Part shown: piece by piece, positions 7,077 to 11,182 of the stretch | How the letters are laid out: every line of letters begins with the position of its first letter | Position numbering within the stretch: the stretch's first letter is position 1 | DNA from: Chloroflexota bacterium | GTDB lineage: Bacteria; Chloroflexota; Dehalococcoidia; DSTF01; RBG-16-68-14 | Reading direction: 5' to 3' | Length of the DNA: 11,182 nucleotides | Assembly (NCBI GenBank): GCA_022561355.1 | Contig: JADFRJ010000060.1 | Coordinates: 1-11,182 of the forward strand | Made by a program: the position numbers and the translations under genes | The notes under the pieces: generated by a model | Told to the model about the DNA's origin: nothing | The model's input: only the letters and a program-made list of their open reading frames with translations | The model's database searches: none

Positions 7077-7094
7077 CAGACTGGAGAGCAACGT

Positions 7095-7844
7095 ATGCAG
7101 GCGATAAGAAAACAGGATCCGGAGCCCGATTTCCTTGAGACTCAGACCGTGGCGATTGGTGTGGACGCGGAAACGGATGCGGCGCCGGCGCGCCTGGTAC
7201 TGCTCACCCTCGTCCGGCCCAGCTCCCTCTATCGGCGCCGCGGAAAGCGACTGCTGGATGCCGTCCTAGGGGCCGCACTGTTGGTCTGCGCACTCCCGCT
7301 CCTGTTGGCTGTTGGCCTAGCCGTGCTGGCTGCGTCAGGCTGGCCGGTCCTGTACGCCTCAGAGCGAGTTGGTCTGGGCGGGCGCCCGTTCCGGATGCAG
7401 AAGTTCCGGACGATGATCTCGGACGCCGACCGAGTGATCGAGCGCTGGCGCGAAACGCGTCCCGACCTAGCCGATGAATATGGGAAGAACTTCAAGGTGA
7501 AGGATGACCCGCGCATTACTCCGCTCGGCAGGTTGCTCCGCAAGACGAGCTTGGACGAACTGCCTCAGCTCTGGAACGTGGTGCGAGGTGACATGAGTCT
7601 CGTCGGGCCGCGCCCGGTTCCCGGCAAAGAAATGGAAGACCAGTATGGTGCCATGACCGGCCAGGTCCTTTCGGTGCGGCCGGGCATGACCGGCCTGTGG
7701 CAGATCAACGGCAGGTCACGTACCACCTATGAGGAGAGGGTGCGCATGGACCTCACATATGCTCAGGATCTCTCGTTGCTTGGTGACGTTAAAGTCCTTC
7801 TCAAGACGAATGCCGCAGTCTTTAGGACTCACGAGGCTGCATGA
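7095..7844 (+). CDS. Undecaprenyl-phosphate sugar-1-phosphate transferase (bacterial sugar transferase, PglC/WbaP C-terminal type)
   Basis: 249-aa membrane enzyme that starts the repeat unit by moving a sugar-1-phosphate from a nucleotide sugar to undecaprenyl phosphate. A soluble N-terminal tail of about 45 residues leads to KRLLD at 51-55 and a hydrophobic re-entrant helix at about 57-80. The catalytic core has KFRTM at 103-107, DPRITPLGRLLRKTSLDELPQ with the Asp154-Glu155 dyad, LVGPRP at 169-174 and RPGMTGLWQINGRS. It is a monotopic, short-form enzyme without the four extra N-terminal helices of full-length WbaP. GGAG at 7083-7086, 8 bases before the ATG, supports the start. It lies directly after the nucleotidyltransferase remnant and its stop overlaps the next start (ATGA). 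The family is certain; the sugar is not predictable. Confidence 0.94.
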   Translation: MQAIRKQDPEPDFLETQTVAIGVDAETDAAPARLVLLTLVRPSSLYRRRGKRLLDAVLGAALLVCALPLLLAVGLAVLAASGWPVLYASERVGLGGRPFRMQKFRTMISDADRVIERWRETRPDLADEYGKNFKVKDDPRITPLGRLLRKTSLDELPQLWNVVRGDMSLVGPRPVPGKEMEDQYGAMTGQVLSVRPGMTGLWQINGRSRTTYEERVRMDLTYAQDLSLLGDVKVLLKTNAAVFRTHEAA

Positions 7845-9067
7845 CCAATAAAAGCAAGACCGGCCACCCCACGCTCACCATCGTATGTGAGAACTACTGG
7901 CCCGAAGTGGCTTCGACCGGCCAGTTAATTACAGAGCTGGCCGAGGAACTTAGTCCATTCTTCTCTGTGGAGGTGCTCACCGCCCAGCCCCGGTACCACG
8001 GAGAATACGACCAACGTTCCCGTTCTGAGATTCGACACGGCGTCACCGTCCGGCGGCTGCGCACGACCCGATTCGCCAAGAGTTCTCGGCTCGGTCGATC
8101 GCTCAACTGGCTAACGTTCCTCTTGTCCTTGTGCGTCGCCGTTGCTACCCGCTGGCATGGTCGGACATACCTCTTCGTGACTAATCCCCCGACTGCGCCT
8201 TGGGCAGCGATCATCGCAAAGATCATGTGCCAGCGCACATTCATCCTTGTGTACGATCTCTACCCGGATCTTGCAGAGGCAGTGGGAGCGATACCGCGTG
8301 GTGGCTTCGTTGCTCGACTGTTTGATGTGGTCAATCGATTCTCCTTCCGCCGTGTCAATTGCATCATCGTCGTAGGACGGGACATGGAAGCCCGGCTCCG
8401 CCACAAGCTCGGACCCGATGCGCGAATCGTCATCGTCCCGAACTGGGCTGACCCAGACGTCATCTCGCCACGCGAAAAGACATCTAGTGAGTTCGCCCGG
8501 GCGCATGACCTCACAGACCGCTTCGTGTTCCTGTATGCAGGCAACCTTGGGCTGTTTCAAGATCTTGAATCGTTGGTTCATGCTGTAGATTCTCTGGACG
8601 GCCTGGGCAGGGACGCAACGGTCGTGTTCGTAGGAGATGGTGCCAAGAGGTCGGCGCTGGAAGAGCTGGCGAGGGAGTCGGACCGCGTCCGGGTTCTAGA
8701 TTACGTGCCATACGAGCAACTCGGCGACCTCTATGCCGCGGCCGATGTCGGGCTGATCGCCTTGGAACCAGGTGTTGAGAAGACGAACGTCCCGAGTAAG
8801 ACCTACAGCATCCTTGCGGCTGGCCGTCCCTTTCTGGCCGTGGCAGATGGCAGCAGCGACCTGGAAGCCCTTGCCGACGACGGCTGCGGGCTGGTCGTCA
8901 AGAATGACTCTAGCCACCTGACAGCTGCCATGTCTCACTTCCTCACACGACGCGACGACGTGGTGAAGATGGGTCGGCGAGCACGGCAAGTCTTCATCGA
9001 AAGCTACACAAAGCAGGCAATCATTGGACGATACCGGCAGCTATTGTCTGAGAGGAGAGTAGGATGA
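7841..9067 (+). CDS. Glycosyltransferase family 4 protein (WbuB-like)
   Basis: 408-aa GT-B fold glycosyltransferase adding a sugar to the growing lipid-linked repeat unit on the cytosolic face. The N-terminal domain begins with NYWPEVASTGQL, the usual opening of WbuB/WcaI-like GT4 proteins, and has a hydrophobic stretch around 88-104 likely to touch the membrane. The linker contains VPNWADPD (P200 to D204). The donor-binding domain has LYAGNLG, FVGDG, and an LxPGVEKTNVPSKTYSILAAGRP region near 308-330, in which the EX7E-type site is replaced by the NVPSK form common in this subgroup. Translation starts inside the sugar transferase stop (ATGA). The specific donor and linkage cannot be read from sequence. 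Confidence 0.92.
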   Translation: MTNKSKTGHPTLTIVCENYWPEVASTGQLITELAEELSPFFSVEVLTAQPRYHGEYDQRSRSEIRHGVTVRRLRTTRFAKSSRLGRSLNWLTFLLSLCVAVATRWHGRTYLFVTNPPTAPWAAIIAKIMCQRTFILVYDLYPDLAEAVGAIPRGGFVARLFDVVNRFSFRRVNCIIVVGRDMEARLRHKLGPDARIVIVPNWADPDVISPREKTSSEFARAHDLTDRFVFLYAGNLGLFQDLESLVHAVDSLDGLGRDATVVFVGDGAKRSALEELARESDRVRVLDYVPYEQLGDLYAAADVGLIALEPGVEKTNVPSKTYSILAAGRPFLAVADGSSDLEALADDGCGLVVKNDSSHLTAAMSHFLTRRDDVVKMGRRARQVFIESYTKQAIIGRYRQLLSERRVG

Positions 9068-10080
9068 ACTGGTCGGACAAACGAGTACTCGTAACAGGAG
9101 GAACGTCCTTTATCGGCTCTCACCTCACCGATTCCCTCATGGAGCGGGGGGCGAGCGTGCGTGTCGTTGACAACCTTAGTAGCGGCAAGCTTGAGTACAT
9201 GCAGGCTCAAATAGAAGCGGGCAGTGTGGAGTTCCTGGAAGGCGATCTTCTTGACCAGTCGACGGTCCGGGGAGCTGTCGAGGGGATGGATATCGTCTTC
9301 CACCTTGCAGCGGATCACGGCGGCCGCGGCTACGTTGACCTGCATCAGGCGGCCTGTGCTTCTAACCTCGCTCTGGATGGCATGGTGTTCCTGGCTTGCA
9401 AGGAAGCCGGGGTGGAGAAGGTCGTCTACGCTTCTTCTGGGTGCGTCTACCCGAACTTCAAACAGACAGACCCAACGGAGGTCCTCTATCTAACCGAGGA
9501 CATGGTGAGAGCGCCGTTCGACGCAGACAACATGTACGGTTGGGCAAAGTTGATGGCTGAAATGACATTACAGGCTTACTGCCGCGAGTGGGGCATGAAG
9601 GCGGCTTCGTGTCGGTACTTCACCGTGTACGGCGAGCGCGGCAAGGAAGATCACGCAGTCACGGCGATGATCGCACGGGCCTTCATTCGACAGAACCCGT
9701 TCGAGGTATGGGGGAACGGCGAACAGGTCAGGAACTGGACGTATGTTGGTGACATAGTCGAGGGGACCATCCTCGCCGCGGAAAAGATCGACGATGGTAC
9801 GGCTGTGAACCTGGGAACCATGGAGCGCACCCGCGTGATCGATGCTGTTAAGGAAGTGCTCTTATACACCGGGCATACCGCTGAGATCGTCTTTCGGCCT
9901 GATATGCCAACTGGGCCCTTGAACCGGGTCGCCGACAACTCGCTGGCCAGTCACCTACTCGGCTGGGAACCGAAGATGAAGTTTATGGACGGTCTGCATC
10001 AAACGATCGACTGGTACTTCTCTACCAAGGACCGGGAGCTCATCGGCGTCTCGTTGGGCGCTCAGCTAACGGAACGATGA
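9064..10080 (+). CDS. NAD-dependent epimerase/dehydratase, GDP-mannose 3,5-epimerase-like
   Basis: 338-aa extended SDR enzyme acting on a nucleotide sugar in the cytosol. The Rossmann motif is TGGTSFIGSH near residues 11-20, with Ser15 where the middle Gly of GxxGxxG usually lies. The pocket motif AADHGGRGYVD is like AADMGGMGF of GDP-mannose 3,5-epimerase. SSGCVYP places Cys127 where that enzyme has its catalytic cysteine, and the YxxxK pair is Tyr158/Lys162. PFEVWGNGEQVRNWTYVGD also follows the epimerase pattern. The second acid/base lysine of the plant enzyme has no clear equivalent; KEDHA (Lys194 to Ala198) occupies that stretch after a shorter loop. The start overlaps the GT4 stop (ATGA) and has GAGGAG just upstream. 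The substrate could be GDP-mannose or GDP-manno-heptose. The SDR family is certain; the subgroup is probable. Confidence 0.88.
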   Translation: MNWSDKRVLVTGGTSFIGSHLTDSLMERGASVRVVDNLSSGKLEYMQAQIEAGSVEFLEGDLLDQSTVRGAVEGMDIVFHLAADHGGRGYVDLHQAACASNLALDGMVFLACKEAGVEKVVYASSGCVYPNFKQTDPTEVLYLTEDMVRAPFDADNMYGWAKLMAEMTLQAYCREWGMKAASCRYFTVYGERGKEDHAVTAMIARAFIRQNPFEVWGNGEQVRNWTYVGDIVEGTILAAEKIDDGTAVNLGTMERTRVIDAVKEVLLYTGHTAEIVFRPDMPTGPLNRVADNSLASHLLGWEPKMKFMDGLHQTIDWYFSTKDRELIGVSLGAQLTER

Positions 10081-10251
10081 CAATCGAACAGGCGAGCGCC
10101 GGCAAGGTGAGCAACTACGTTTGGAGCATTATGGACAGGTCGGATCGTTCCGGACGGCAGCAAAGTCGTCGCCAGCATCATTGGGCTGCTAGTTGCATAT
10201 GCCAGCACGGACGCGCGGCGTCCGAGTGACGAGGCGGTGAGTGATGAGTAG
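10077..10251 (+). pseudogene. Remnant of an unrecognised operon gene (start and end in different frames)
   Basis: An ATG at 10077 overlaps the epimerase stop in the same ATGA manner as the intact genes, but its frame gives only about 50 residues that turn Arg, Gln and His rich and stop at 10227-10229. A second frame, open from 10111 to the TAG at 10249-10251, reads like true protein (for example RIVPDGSKVVASIIGLLVAY) with G/C-rich third positions. It overlaps the next gene's start by 8 bases but has no start codon of its own near its beginning. The simplest reading is a gene cut down by an internal deletion or frameshift, leaving a 5' stub and a C-terminal tail. I do not recognise the family. 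Confidence 0.5.
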
Positions 10252-10936
10252 GACTACTTTGCGAGGGCCGATAGAAGCCTATTTGGCTACGTCTTCCGAC
10301 CGCCGGACGCTGCTATCTACGTGGACGCGAGAAGGCGCGAAGGCTCTCGCGACGAAGGCACTTGTGCCCTTGGAGATCGGCCGAGCTCGGCGGCTTGAGA
10401 AAAGCCAAAGGCCTCTGAAGCTTCACCTCGGCGTCGCTGATAACTACCTCCAAGGATGGGTCAACATAGACCTATTTCGTCCAGGGAGACAATTGGATCT
10501 GCGGTGGGACCTGCGTCGCCCACTGCCGTTCTCAAACGGTGCTGCGGACGCTATCTTCGCCGAGCATCTCTTCGAGCACATCGATCTCAAAGGTGCGTTC
10601 GTCCTGCTGCGCGAGTGCTGGCGCGTATGCGCCGCCGATGCCGTCCTCCGCATCGGAGTACCCGACCTGGGCCGGTACGTCCGCGCCTACGGAGGAGAGG
10701 ATTCAATTATCGACGACTGCCGGCCAGGGAGGCCAACGCGTGGAATCGCCCTCAGCGAGGTGTTTTTCTGCTGTGGCCATCGCTCGATGTACGACTTCGA
10801 AACGCTTGAGGGTCTTCTGGTGGAGGGCGGCTTCTCCACGGTAGAGCGTTGCGAGTATGGGCTTGGCCGTATCTACCCCAACCCAGACGGCGAGCACCGA
10901 AGACTGGAATCACTATACGTCGAGGCCATCAAGTGA
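10244..10936 (+). CDS. Class I SAM-dependent methyltransferase-like protein
   Basis: 230-aa soluble protein of the Methyltransf_11-like group found in glycan clusters, where such enzymes methylate sugars or terminate chains. After about 55 N-terminal residues comes LKLHLGVADNYLQGWVNIDLF. In relatives this SAM-binding loop is LGCGxNxxxGWxNxD; here it reads Gly63-Val64-Ala65, with one glycine lost, while the acidic residue after strand 2 (Asp76) is kept. DLRRPLPF, AIFAEHLFEHI and LRIGVPDLGRYV are standard later blocks. SAM binding may be weakened or altered. The ATG at 10244 is preferred over the adjoining GTG at 10241 because GAGGCGG lies 7 bases upstream. Its stop overlaps the flippase start as GTGA. 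The fold is well supported, the activity less so. Confidence 0.82.
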   Translation: MSRTTLRGPIEAYLATSSDRRTLLSTWTREGAKALATKALVPLEIGRARRLEKSQRPLKLHLGVADNYLQGWVNIDLFRPGRQLDLRWDLRRPLPFSNGAADAIFAEHLFEHIDLKGAFVLLRECWRVCAADAVLRIGVPDLGRYVRAYGGEDSIIDDCRPGRPTRGIALSEVFFCCGHRSMYDFETLEGLLVEGGFSTVERCEYGLGRIYPNPDGEHRRLESLYVEAIK

Positions 10937-11182
10937 CGGTAGCCGCCAGCCGGCTCCCAATACCGGCCACCGTCGGCTCCGTGGCGACCGGCCTGGCGGG
11001 CCAGACGGCGCTGTTGGTGAGCGGACCGCTCCTCGCCCGCATGCTTGGGCTCGATGGGCGAGGGTACCTGGCGGCCCTGGTTCTGTGGCCAGCCCTGATC
11101 GCGCAACTCGGCAGCATGGGGATGCCGTTGGCTGTCACCTACTTCACCGCGCAGCGGCGCATCTCCGTCCGGAGCATCACCC
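10933..11182 (+). CDS. Wzx-type polysaccharide flippase, 5' part (cut by window edge)
   Basis: Only the first 83 codons are visible, starting with GTG inside the methyltransferase stop (GTGA) with GAGG at 10922-10925. The peptide is strongly hydrophobic, with one helix at about 14-36 followed by ARMLGLDGRGYLAALVLWP, then a second hydrophobic segment and MPLAVTYFTAQRR. This G-R-G turn between two helices is characteristic of oligosaccharide flippases of the MOP/MATE superfamily (Wzx/RfbX). It should move the completed lipid-linked repeat unit across the cytoplasmic membrane. Its place after the GT and methyltransferase genes agrees. The rest of the gene lies outside the window. Confidence 0.82.
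   Translation, partial: MTVAASRLPIPATVGSVATGLAGQTALLVSGPLLARMLGLDGRGYLAALVLWPALIAQLGSMGMPLAVTYFTAQRRISVRSIT

Noticed and set aside
1..11182. CRISPR arrays, tRNA or rRNA genes, insertion sequences
   Set aside because: No regular spaced repeats, no cloverleaf-like segments and no transposase or terminal repeats were seen.

Overview
The window is high-GC bacterial DNA. It holds one minus-strand metabolic gene (1-1341) and a long plus-strand polysaccharide export and assembly operon (about 1927 to the right edge). The likely host is a monoderm, or at least a cell that lacks a classical outer-membrane export route. The reasons are an LPSTG sortase-type sorting signal on a secreted protein, a bacterial tyrosine kinase with a short extracytoplasmic loop, a DUF4012 protein, and no Wza-like gene. 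DUF4012 and LPxTG-like tails at high GC, beside an SCP2-type thiolase, fit Chloroflexota (Dehalococcoidia-like) best. Actinobacteria are a second choice. This taxonomic guess is inference only.

Layout. 148-1341 (minus) is an SCP2/lipid-transfer-type thiolase. 1342-1926 is a gene-free divergent region with several inverted repeats, including a structured leader just before the operon. The head of the operon holds a fused Wzz/BY-kinase with a TTG start (1927-3390), a small secreted LPSTG-anchored Ig-like protein (3594-4157) and a membrane-anchored DUF4012 protein (4250-6211). The stretch between the second and third genes contains a perfect 12-bp inverted repeat.

The glycan-making part follows, mostly linked by 4-base ATGA or GTGA overlaps: a GmhB-type HAD phosphatase (6208-6909), a remnant of a sugar nucleotidyltransferase (6906-7076), an undecaprenyl-phosphate sugar transferase (7095-7844), a GT4 glycosyltransferase (7841-9067), a GDP-mannose-3,5-epimerase-like SDR (9064-10080), a second unrecognised gene remnant (10077-10251), a methyltransferase-like protein (10244-10936) and the 5' end of a Wzx-type flippase (10933 to edge).

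Together the genes describe a Wzx/Wzy-type pathway. Sugar nucleotides, possibly GDP-manno-heptose derived, are made and modified. The first sugar is placed on undecaprenyl phosphate, a GT extends it, and the flippase exports the unit. The BY-kinase controls chain length and export. The LPSTG and DUF4012 proteins act at the cell surface in an unknown way. Two coupled genes in the operon appear to have been deleted down to short stubs, which suggests recent remodelling of the sugar made here.
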